From assembly GCF_003268595.1 (NCBI RefSeq), contig NZ_CP029797.1:1447501-1511500 (forward strand): DNA of 64,000 nt, written 5' to 3'. This document shows, piece by piece, positions 57,509 to 64,000 of the stretch (positions are counted from its first letter, which is position 1; every line of letters starts with the position of its first letter). Origin of the DNA: Paraliobacillus zengyii (GTDB lineage: Bacteria; Bacillota; Bacilli; Bacillales; Amphibacillaceae). A program made the translations under genes and the position numbers. The notes under the pieces are model-generated. The model was not told where the DNA came from and made no database searches. It saw only the letters and a list, made by a program, of their open reading frames with translations.

Positions 57509-58450
57509 ATGGCAGAAAGAACACAACTCGGAAAATCAGATTTATACGTTAATCCTATAGGTTTAGGAACGAATGCAGTAGGAGGACATAATCTATATCC
57601 TAATTTAGATGAAGAAGTAGGTAAGGATTTAGTGCGGACTGCAATAAAAAACGATATTAACTTTTTAGATACCGCATTTATATATGGCCCGGAACGCTCA
57701 GAGGAATTAGTAGGACAAGTGGTGAAGGAATTAGGAAATCGCGAGGATGTTGTGATTGCTACAAAAGGGGCGCACAAGTTTAATGGCGATGATGTTCTTA
57801 TCGATAATTCACCGGCTTTTTTAACAAAAGCAGTAGAAGCTAGTCTTACAAGGTTACAGACAGATTATATTGATTTGTATTACATTCATTTTCCAGATGA
57901 GCATACACCAAAAGATGAAGCTGTTGGTGCTCTACAAGAATTAAAAGATGTAGGCAAAATAAGAGCAATAGGGGTTTCCAATTTTTCAATTGATCAATTA
58001 AAAGAGGCGAATAAAGATGGCCTCGTAGATGTATATCAAGGTGAATATAATTTACTTAACCGCGAGGCAGAGAATGAAATATTACCATATTGTAAAGAGA
58101 ATAATATTTCGTTCATTCCATATTTTCCTTTAGCTTCAGGTTTATTAGCAGGGAAATATACAAAAGATATGAAATTTGATGATCTACGTAAAGACATGCC
58201 ACATTTTCAAGGCAGACAATTTGAACATAACTTGGATAAGGTTGAACAAATCAGAGAAATCGCGCATGACAAGGGTGTAGAGGTTCCACACATCGTCTTA
58301 GCATGGTATCTAACGCAACCAGCAATAAACGCGCTTATTCCAGGTGCGAAACATTCAGATCAGGTCTTAAATAATTTAAAAACATTAGACGTGACGTTAA
58401 CAGAGCACGATATTGAACGAATAGATGGTATTTTCAAAAAACAAGCATAA
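57509..58450 (+). CDS. aldo/keto reductase
   Basis: A 313-residue NADPH-dependent oxidoreductase with a (beta/alpha)8 barrel. The tetrad residues are Asp and Tyr in [16 protein letters not shown] (about 51-66), a Lys in [10 protein letters not shown] and a His in [11 protein letters not shown]. The cofactor region [15 protein letters not shown] near 282-296 is typical. It resembles the YhdN/IolS branch that uses sugars or general aldehydes. Monocistronic; ATG 57509 follows GAGGGAGATG. Confidence 0.9.
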   Translation: MAERTQLGKSDLYVNPIGLGTNAVGGHNLYPNLDEEVGKDLVRTAIKNDINFLDTAFIYGPERSEELVGQVVKELGNREDVVIATKGAHKFNGDDVLIDNSPAFLTKAVEASLTRLQTDYIDLYYIHFPDEHTPKDEAVGALQELKDVGKIRAIGVSNFSIDQLKEANKDGLVDVYQGEYNLLNREAENEILPYCKENNISFIPYFPLASGLLAGKYTKDMKFDDLRKDMPHFQGRQFEHNLDKVEQIREIAHDKGVEVPHIVLAWYLTQPAINALIPGAKHSDQVLNNLKTLDVTLTEHDIERIDGIFKKQA

Positions 58451-58461
58451 TAAATATGTAT

Positions 58462-58500
58462 AAAGAGCTTGGCCCCAAACATGGAGGTCAAGCTCTTTTA
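58462..58500 (+). terminator. terminator of the aldo/keto reductase gene
   Basis: AAAGAGCTTGGCC pairs with GGTCAAGCTCTTT (one G-T pair) around a 10-base loop, followed by TTTA. Confidence 0.82.
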
Positions 58501-58515
58501 ATTCTATATGCGCCG

Positions 58516-58610
58516 AATCGGGCGATAATTTCAATAATTGGGCGAACAGCAGAACTTATCGGGCGAAATTTTTAATAATCAATCGAAAACTAGAATAATC
58601 GAGCGAAAAA
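58516..58610 (+). repeat. five-unit, 20-bp periodic repeat
   Basis: The motif (A)ATCGGGCGAA recurs with its GGGCGA core at 58520, 58540, 58561, 58581 (as AATCGA) and 58601 (as GAGCGA), that is every 20-21 bases, close to two helical turns. The sequence between cores is A/T-rich and not conserved. It lies between the reductase terminator and the exonuclease gene. Confidence 0.7.
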
Positions 58611-58680
58611 GAATATTTACTGTGAAACACACAGATCATTTGATAGAATAATAGTATAGAGAAGCTAGGAGGAAGTCTGT

Positions 58681-59277
58681 ATGGATTTTGTTGCAATTGA
58701 TTTTGAAACTGCAAATCGTTTTCGTGATAGTGCTTGTGCAGTGGGGATTGTCGTTGGAAATGAGAATGGCATTATTGATGAGTTTTACAGTTTAATAAAT
58801 CCACAAACAAGTTTTGAAAGTCATAATATATATGTTCATGGAATTACAGAAAGAGATGTACAAAGCGCACCTACTTTTGATGAAGTTTGGAATACAATGA
58901 AAGATTACCTTGACAATCAAATCGTAATTGCACACAACGCTAGTTTTGATATGAGCGTTTTACGCGCGTCATTAGATAAATCGCGGTTAGCCTATCCGAC
59001 ATTCGATTATCTCTGTTCTGTTATGCTATCAAAATTAGTCTGGCCAGGAATGCCAAACTATAAATTGAATACATTGGCTGATTTAAAAGGTATTATGCTC
59101 GATCATCACCATGCACTTGCAGATTCACGAGCGGTTATTGAATTGTTGGTCCAAGCGATGCAAGATAATCAAGTATCAAATATTGATTATTTAATAAAAC
59201 AGCATGCAGTGACATGTGGAAAAGTTTTTGAGAGAAGCTATCAAACACCTAAACGTCGTAAGCGAAGTGTAAAGTAA
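58681..59277 (+). CDS. DnaQ-like 3'-5' exonuclease
   Basis: A 198-residue DEDDh exonuclease of the PolC/epsilon kind. ExoI is FVAIDFETANR (Asp7, Glu9), ExoII HNASFDMSVLR with Asp near 88, ExoIII HHALADSRA with the catalytic His and Asp near 139-144. The C-terminus ends in a basic tail (PKRRKRSVK) that may hold nucleic acid. ATG 58681 follows GCTAGGAGG. It probably trims DNA or RNA ends or proofreads. A Cys-rich protein gene follows 29 bases later. Confidence 0.9.
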   Translation: MDFVAIDFETANRFRDSACAVGIVVGNENGIIDEFYSLINPQTSFESHNIYVHGITERDVQSAPTFDEVWNTMKDYLDNQIVIAHNASFDMSVLRASLDKSRLAYPTFDYLCSVMLSKLVWPGMPNYKLNTLADLKGIMLDHHHALADSRAVIELLVQAMQDNQVSNIDYLIKQHAVTCGKVFERSYQTPKRRKRSVK

Positions 59278-59306
59278 AAACTAATAGAATCTTTAGGAGG
59301 ATAAAG

Positions 59307-59567
59307 ATGGCTTGCAAAGGTTGTTCAGCATCCGTAAGGCATACAAAAGAAGAAGTAGAAGCACTTGTGAGTGAGCAATTAGCATTAGAACCTGATCTAG
59401 TAACAGAAGATATTTATCAATCTAGAATGCAAATCTGTGAACAATGTCCAAACCTGCAATATGAAACGACTTGTGGATACTGCGGTTGTTTTGTTGCATT
59501 TAGAGCAAAATTGGCTTATAAAAAATGTCCAGATCCAACTGGTTCGAAATGGCTAGTCAATTCATGA
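59307..59567 (+). CDS. DUF6171-like cysteine-rich protein, 86 aa
   Basis: An 86-residue protein with eight Cys arranged in zinc-ribbon-like pairs: CKGC (3-6), CEQC (near 49-52), CGYCGC (near 61-66) and one Cys in KKCPDP (near 78). The pattern matches the DUF6171 family as I recall it. Zinc-binding and contact with nucleic acid or protein are likely but unproven. ATG 59307 follows TTTAGGAGG. It may be co-transcribed with the exonuclease gene. Confidence 0.75.
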   Translation: MACKGCSASVRHTKEEVEALVSEQLALEPDLVTEDIYQSRMQICEQCPNLQYETTCGYCGCFVAFRAKLAYKKCPDPTGSKWLVNS

Positions 59568-59655
59568 AGTAATGACTTGCATAAATTTTCACTAAGCATT
59601 ATATTTAATCATTACTATATGAATACATACAACTAGATGGGAAGGGAATAATATT

Positions 59656-60810
59656 ATGAAGAATAAACTACAATCAAATTTAGACATGTTTAAAGACAAA
59701 CTATGGGAGATGAGTGATTACTTATATCATCATCCTGAATTAGGTGGACAGGAATACAACTCGATGAAACTTCTGGTTGAATTCTTACAGTCACATGATT
59801 TTGAAGTGGAAACAGGTTTAGTTGATCGAGAAACTTCATTTAGAGCTGTTTATGATAGCAATAAACCCGGACCGACAATAGCATTTATGTCCGAATATGA
59901 TGCCTTACCGGGTGTTGGACATGGTTGTGGTCATAATATGATTGCTACAATGGGTGTAGGTGCTGGTGTGACCTTGAGTAAAGTCATAAACGAAACAGGA
60001 GGTAAAGTCATTGTTCTAGGAACCCCAGCAGAGGAAACGAACGGTGCTAAAGTACCAATGGCTGACGAAGGTATTTTTGATGACATTGATGTCGCGATGA
60101 TGGTACATCCAGGAGATGTCTCAGCAAAGAGTGGTCATTCATTAGCAATGGATGCGATACAATTCTCCTACCATGGCAAAACAAGTCATGCTGCAGCTGC
60201 TCCTGAAAAAGGTATTAATGCATTAGATAGCGTGATCCAATTATTTAATGGTATTAATGCATTAAGACAACACGTTCGGTCTGATGTTCGAATTCACGGT
60301 GTCATAACAGAAGGTGGGGTTGCTGCAAATGTTGTTCCTGATAAAGCAACAGCACAATTCTATGTCCGTGCAAAAGATCGTGCTTATTTGAATGAAGTAG
60401 TAGAAAAGGTGAAAAATATCGCAGAAGGTGCAGCTTCAATGACTGGTGCATCAATTGAAATGAGTAACTATGAGTTGAGTTATGATGATATGCATACAAA
60501 TGAAACGTTATCTGATTTATTCACGAAGAATTTATATGCAGCTGGTGAAACGAAAGTGAACCCTTCCAATGCATCATATGGTTCGATTGATATGGGGAAC
60601 GTGAGTCAAGTTGTGCCAGCTATTCATCCGTATATTGGCTTCGATCATCCAGGTTTAATCGCACACACAACTGAATTCGCAGATAAAACAATTACCGAAA
60701 AGGGGCATACTGTAATTGCTCGTGGTGCTTTAGCTTTAGCGATGACTGGCTATGACATAGTCGCTGATAAAACATTACTTAAAAAAATAAATGCGGAATT
60801 TAACAAGTAA
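59656..60810 (+). CDS. M20 family amidohydrolase/peptidase
   Basis: A 384-residue metal-dependent amidohydrolase of the M20D/PM20D2-AbgB kind. Metal ligands are seen in SEYDALPGVGHGCGHN (Asp/His region), the catalytic Glu in TPAEETNGAK (EE near 129-130), a further His in MVHPGD, and the dimerisation lid begins at SYHGKTSHAAAAPEKG. Members hydrolyse N-acyl or dipeptide amides such as p-aminobenzoyl-glutamate or beta-alanyl-lysine. It precedes the arginine-type ABC operon, so it may supply a basic amino acid (inference). Confidence 0.9.
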   Translation: MKNKLQSNLDMFKDKLWEMSDYLYHHPELGGQEYNSMKLLVEFLQSHDFEVETGLVDRETSFRAVYDSNKPGPTIAFMSEYDALPGVGHGCGHNMIATMGVGAGVTLSKVINETGGKVIVLGTPAEETNGAKVPMADEGIFDDIDVAMMVHPGDVSAKSGHSLAMDAIQFSYHGKTSHAAAAPEKGINALDSVIQLFNGINALRQHVRSDVRIHGVITEGGVAANVVPDKATAQFYVRAKDRAYLNEVVEKVKNIAEGAASMTGASIEMSNYELSYDDMHTNETLSDLFTKNLYAAGETKVNPSNASYGSIDMGNVSQVVPAIHPYIGFDHPGLIAHTTEFADKTITEKGHTVIARGALALAMTGYDIVADKTLLKKINAEFNK

Positions 60811-60851
60811 TAACTAAAAAATGAGCTAATTTTTGATTTACTCTTCCCAAA

Positions 60852-60895
60852 TGCATAAATATTTGTTAAAATGCAGTATCGTGTATAAATATACG
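60852..60895 (+). promoter_or_regulatory. two ARG-box-like sites upstream of the ABC operon
   Basis: TGCATAAATATTTG (60852-60865) and TGTATAAATATACG (60882-60895) match the ArgR/AhrC core TGNATNNNNATNCA at 12 and 13 of 14 positions with starts 30 bases apart. They overlap the likely promoter region, as expected for arginine-dependent repression. Confidence 0.55.
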
Positions 60896-60926
60896 TTACA
60901 AAGAGATAAAAGAAGGGAAGATAAAA

Positions 60927-61736
60927 ATGAAAAAACAATTTTTCTTAATGGCAGCACTTATTGGAATATTTTCACTATTCTTAGTAGCTTGTGGTACATC
61001 TGATGAAGGAGAAACGACGGGGGATACTTCAGAAGAAACGACAGACGCAACTGAATCAGAAGATAAAGAAGTATTAGAAATGGCAACTTCTGCTGATTTC
61101 CCACCATTTGAATCACGAAATACGGATGGCGATTTCGTTGGTTTTGATATTGACTTAGCTAATTATGTAGCAGATGAACTAGGATATGAATTAGAAATTA
61201 CAGATATGAATTTTGATGGTTTAATTGGAGCACTACAGAATGATCGTGTAGACATGGTATTATCGGGTATGTCGGCAACGGATGAACGTGCTGAAAATGT
61301 TGATTTCTCAACAGCATATAACCATTCAGGTGAAATGTTTGTAACACTTAAGGATTCCGAAATCACTTCATTAGAAGATATTGAAGGAAAAACTGTTGGT
61401 GTTCAATTAGGTACGATTCAACAAGATGGTGCAGAGAAGATTCAAGAAGATACAGACTTTGAAATAAAAGCTGTTGATACTGGATCAATATTAATTCAAG
61501 AATTAATGTCTAATCGAATTGATGTAGCATACATGGATAAAGCCGTAGCTACTGGTTATATAGAGGAGCAAGATCTTGCTGGATTCGATGATCCAACAAC
61601 AAGTTCACCAGGAATGGCGATTGCATTTCCAAAAGGAAGCGAAATGGTTGATGAAGTGAATGAAGTTCTAGCTCAAGCAGAAGAAAGTGGCTTTTTACAA
61701 GAATTAAAAGATAAATGGTTAAGTGAAGAAGAATAA
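60927..61736 (+). CDS. artP: amino acid ABC transporter substrate-binding lipoprotein (arginine type)
   Basis: A 269-residue lipoprotein with lipobox LVACGT (Cys22), an acidic linker (about 25-50) and a SBP_bac_3 domain (about 52-268). The motifs ATSADFPPFE, VGFDIDLANYVADELGYE, MVLSGMSATDERA and VGVQLGTIQ are close to B. subtilis ArtP (YqiX), which binds arginine. Other polar amino acids such as glutamine or cystine are possible. ARG-box-like sites upstream support arginine. Start ATG behind AGAAGGGAAG. Confidence 0.85.
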   Translation: MKKQFFLMAALIGIFSLFLVACGTSDEGETTGDTSEETTDATESEDKEVLEMATSADFPPFESRNTDGDFVGFDIDLANYVADELGYELEITDMNFDGLIGALQNDRVDMVLSGMSATDERAENVDFSTAYNHSGEMFVTLKDSEITSLEDIEGKTVGVQLGTIQQDGAEKIQEDTDFEIKAVDTGSILIQELMSNRIDVAYMDKAVATGYIEEQDLAGFDDPTTSSPGMAIAFPKGSEMVDEVNEVLAQAEESGFLQELKDKWLSEEE

Positions 61737-61784
61737 ATTATATTAGTCAAATAAAATATTATAGGAAGAAATGAGGTGTAAGGC

Positions 61785-62444
61785 ATGAATTTGGATTTTA
61801 CCCAAATCGTGCCTTATATTCCTTTTATGATAGAAGGAATATGGGTAACATTAAAGTTTGTATTTGTCGCTATTATATTTGGTTTCATATTGGGAACCAT
61901 CTTAGCATTATTTAAAATTGGTAGCATTCGACCACTGAGATGGTTTGCTGATGCGTATACATCAATATTTCGTGGAACACCGTTAATATTACAATTAATG
62001 ATTATTTATTTTGCTGTTCCTCAACTTACAGGATATGATATCCAACCATTTTTATCAGCAGTTTTAGCATTTGGATTAAATTCATCTGCATATGTATCAG
62101 AGATTATTCGTGCTGGTATTCAGGCAGTTGATAAAGGCCAAACTGAAGTTGCACAAGCATTAGGAATACCGTATCGTCAGATGATGACGGATATTATACT
62201 ACCACAAGCTATGAAGAACATTTTGCCAGCATTAATGAATGAATTTATTACTCTAACAAAAGAATCAGCTTTAGTTTCAACAATAGGTTACTTAGATCTA
62301 ATGCGCCGTGCACAGGTCGTTGGTGCTGAAATGTATCGCAATTTTGAACCGTTATTATTTGTTGGTGTGATATATTATCTATTAGTTATGGGACTTACAA
62401 TAGTAGGTAAGCTTGTGGAACGGAGGTTGAGAGTTAGTGATTAA
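61785..62444 (+). CDS. artQ: amino acid ABC transporter permease
   Basis: A 219-residue permease of the His/Glu/Gln/Arg (HAAT) family: five membrane helices, with the cytoplasmic loop [34 protein letters not shown] near 122-155 that contacts the ATPase, and [10 protein letters not shown] near 63-72. ATG 61785 follows AAATGAGGTG. Overlaps the next gene by eight bases. Confidence 0.9.
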   Translation: MNLDFTQIVPYIPFMIEGIWVTLKFVFVAIIFGFILGTILALFKIGSIRPLRWFADAYTSIFRGTPLILQLMIIYFAVPQLTGYDIQPFLSAVLAFGLNSSAYVSEIIRAGIQAVDKGQTEVAQALGIPYRQMMTDIILPQAMKNILPALMNEFITLTKESALVSTIGYLDLMRRAQVVGAEMYRNFEPLLFVGVIYYLLVMGLTIVGKLVERRLRVSD

Positions 62445-63159
62445 AGTAGAAAATCTATCAAAAAAGTTTGGAAACAATGAAGTATTAACAGACATCTCAG
62501 CAGAAATTAAAAAAGGTGAGGTTGTCTCTATTATTGGGCCCTCTGGTTCAGGTAAATCAACTTTTTTACGATGCATCAATTTATTAGAAAAACCGACAGA
62601 AGGTAAAATATATATTAACGGTCAAAGCTTAACAGATCCTGGAACGAATATTATGAAAGTAAGAGAAAAGATTGGTATGGTATTTCAACACTTTCACTTA
62701 TTCCCTCACTTATCTGTTTTGGATAACTTAACGTATGCTCCGATGAAAGTGAAACGCGAATCAAAAGCACAGGCACAAGAAAAAGCGAAAGAGCTTTTAG
62801 CTAAAGTCGGTTTAACGGATAAAGAGGAAGCATATCCAAGTAGTCTTTCAGGTGGTCAAAAGCAACGTGTAGCAATTGCTCGTGCTTTAGCAATGGAACC
62901 TGAGTTAATGTTATTTGATGAACCAACTTCAGCATTGGACCCCGAAATGGTTAAAGAAGTATTAGATGTAATGAAAGATTTAGCGCATTCTGGTATGACG
63001 ATGGCTGTCGTAACACATGAGATGGGATTTGCTCGTGAAGTTGCTGACCGTGTAATCTTTTTAGATCATGGTAAATTAGTTGAAGAAGGCGAACCAAATC
63101 AGTTTTTCGATAAACCTAAAACAGAGCGTGCAGCATCTTTCTTAGAAAAAATATTATAG
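62437..63159 (+). CDS. artM: amino acid ABC transporter ATP-binding protein
   Basis: A 240-residue ATPase: Walker A GPSGSGKS (33-40), Q-loop [10 protein letters not shown], signature LSGGQKQR (near 138-145), Walker [14 protein letters not shown] (near 155-167) and the switch His in VVTHEMG. It starts with GTG 62437 within the permease gene, behind GGAGG. It drives the artPQ importer and is unrelated in use to the sugar importers, which need a CUT1-type ATPase. Confidence 0.95.
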   Translation: MIKVENLSKKFGNNEVLTDISAEIKKGEVVSIIGPSGSGKSTFLRCINLLEKPTEGKIYINGQSLTDPGTNIMKVREKIGMVFQHFHLFPHLSVLDNLTYAPMKVKRESKAQAQEKAKELLAKVGLTDKEEAYPSSLSGGQKQRVAIARALAMEPELMLFDEPTSALDPEMVKEVLDVMKDLAHSGMTMAVVTHEMGFAREVADRVIFLDHGKLVEEGEPNQFFDKPKTERAASFLEKIL

Positions 63160-63165
63160 GTTGTT

Positions 63166-63204
63166 AAAAAGAGAGTTAACTTCGATGAGGTTAATTCTTT
63201 TTTT
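63166..63204 (+). terminator. terminator of the amino acid ABC operon
   Basis: AGAGTTAAC (63172-63180) pairs with GTTAATTCT (63190-63198, one G-T pair), with an A run before and T run to 63204. Confidence 0.82.
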
Positions 63205-63335
63205 ATGATGACAAATCATTTAAATTGACCGTAATTCCTTGTCATTATATAATGGTTATAATAGGTTTTTAAGCTTTATGTGTATAGTAGTATTATAAAA
63301 ACATATATTGTTAATAAAATGAAAGGGTGTTTTTT

Positions 63336-63779
63336 ATGAATCCTTTAATATCTGAGCACATGCCGTTTTTCATAAAAAGAGAAATGGAAAAGATCGCAGA
63401 ACAAGTTCAACCTTTAATGAAAAGAAATTCGAGATATATACTGTTTGCATTTCCTCTCATGTTAGTAGGAGGGATTAATTTAATAATTATGGCTTTTCAA
63501 GGGAATTGGAGCGAAGATATGCTACCAATTGCGGTGACTTATGCTTTGATTGCCTCCATCGGAATGGCGTTATATAAAGAAGCAAAACATGTTAATAAAA
63601 AGATTCATCAGATTGGTAAGGAACACATGATTGAACGTATAAAGACTAGCCATGTTGTTGCTGATGATAAGAAAAAGGCATATATTAATATGGTGAAAGA
63701 ACATTCTAAAATGAGTCTCCAAATTTTTTTCAACTTTTTGACAGAAGAGAATAAAGAAAAGCAAGATACATTTTCATAG
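63336..63779 (+). CDS. DUF5392 family membrane protein (YwnF-like)
   Basis: A 147-residue protein with two membrane helices (about 33-54 and 63-82) and a charged helical C-terminus. The start MNPLISEHMPFFIKREMEKI and RNSRYILFAFPLML resemble the DUF5392/YwnF proteins of bacilli. Function is unknown. I start at ATG 63336; the GTG three codons upstream is part of the AAAGGGTG ribosome site. Confidence 0.7.
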   Translation: MNPLISEHMPFFIKREMEKIAEQVQPLMKRNSRYILFAFPLMLVGGINLIIMAFQGNWSEDMLPIAVTYALIASIGMALYKEAKHVNKKIHQIGKEHMIERIKTSHVVADDKKKAYINMVKEHSKMSLQIFFNFLTEENKEKQDTFS

Positions 63780-63785
63780 CACACG

Positions 63786-63823
63786 AAAAACTAGCAAGCA
63801 TTTTAAATGTTTGCTAGTTTTTT
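63786..63823 (+). terminator. terminator of the DUF5392 gene
   Basis: AAAAACTAGCAA-GCAT pairs with ATG-TTTGCTAGTTTTT around a short loop. The stem is long, with A and T runs on the two sides. Confidence 0.85.
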
Positions 63824-63878
63824 ATTTAATTTAAATATAAAACTTTTATTACTGTTAAGATTCACAGTTGATAGAAAA

Positions 63879-64000
63879 TGTGACATAACATGCCGCTTTG
63901 GAAATGTACTTCGCTTTCCGTGGGCACGGCTTCAGCTAACTTAGTAAAGCAAAAAACGCTTTACTAAGTGGATCTTCAGCCCGCGCTGTTCCCACAGGAG
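63879..64000 (+). repeat. structured dispersed repeat, copy C (cut by window end)
   Basis: Begins TGTGACATAACA (63879-63890) and runs to the window end inside the element. The central stem ACTTAGTAAAGC/GCTTTACTAAGT (63939-63950, 63958-63969) and outer stem GTGGG/CCCAC (63920-63924, 63991-63995) are intact. It aligns with the minus strand of copy B through both core and left flank. Confidence 0.82.

Noticed and set aside
58516..58610. CRISPR array
   Set aside because: Repeat cores are only about 10 bases with 10-11-base spacers and are degenerate; no cas genes are present.

Overview
This 64 kb window looks like the chromosome of a low-GC Gram-positive bacterium of the family Bacillaceae. I base this on strong AGGAGG-type ribosome binding sites, lipoproteins with Bacillus-type lipoboxes, and typical Bacillaceae small or unknown-function genes (YjzC, YvrJ, DUF1659, DUF2922, a YeeI-type YebC protein). 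LicT/BglP, YesMN-type and YesL-type genes point the same way. AT-richness and acidic exported proteins would suit a salt-tolerant genus such as Gracilibacillus or its relatives, but the genus is inference. No rRNA, tRNA, CRISPR array, complete insertion sequence or prophage was seen.

Layout. 1-7.3 kb: end of an alpha/beta hydrolase, then a beta-glucoside module (LicT antiterminator, BglP permease, AEC carrier) between two Cof-type HAD phosphatases, then a 167-aa protein overlapping a 40-aa gene. 7.5-20.7 kb: mixed housekeeping and accessory genes. These include a 32-aa hydrophobic peptide with a structured leader, a GH43 arabinanase lipoprotein, an isochorismatase gene cut by an in-frame TGA, an acidic membrane-anchored protein, a short tyrosine recombinase in front of a K+/H+ antiporter, a C45 acyltransferase, a cold-shock protein, RlmN and an orphan lysine/ornithine hydroxylase.

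20.8-36.2 kb is an alpha-glucoside/alpha-xyloside island. A LacI-regulated operon (ABC importer, LacI, YesL-like protein, two GH13 alpha-glucosidases) converges on a second, paralogous ABC importer followed by a GH31 alpha-xylosidase and a divergent AraC regulator. 36.15-37.28 kb has no gene and carries two facing copies of a structured repeat. 37.3-49.4 kb is a galactoside island: a YesN/YesM-type two-component system, a third ABC importer, a GH36 alpha-galactosidase and a GH2 beta-galactosidase. None of the three sugar importers has its own ATPase, so they probably share an MsmX-type ATPase encoded elsewhere.

49.5-64 kb holds an internally duplicated membrane protein with a partner, MetA with the acetyltransferase signature residue, small conserved genes of unknown function, a LacI/HAD pair, NADH dehydrogenase II with a 32-aa companion, YeeI and an aldo/keto reductase. 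A block of 20-bp repeats, an exonuclease, an M20 amidohydrolase and an arginine-type ABC transporter with two ARG-box-like sites follow. The window ends inside a third copy of the structured repeat.

The least explained items are the structured repeat family with compensatory base changes (36.7, 37.0 and 63.9 kb), the five-unit 20-bp periodic repeat at 58.5 kb, the recombinase whose promoter lies between 11-bp inverted arms (12.3 kb), and the hydrophobic micro-peptide with a dyad-containing leader (7.5 kb).
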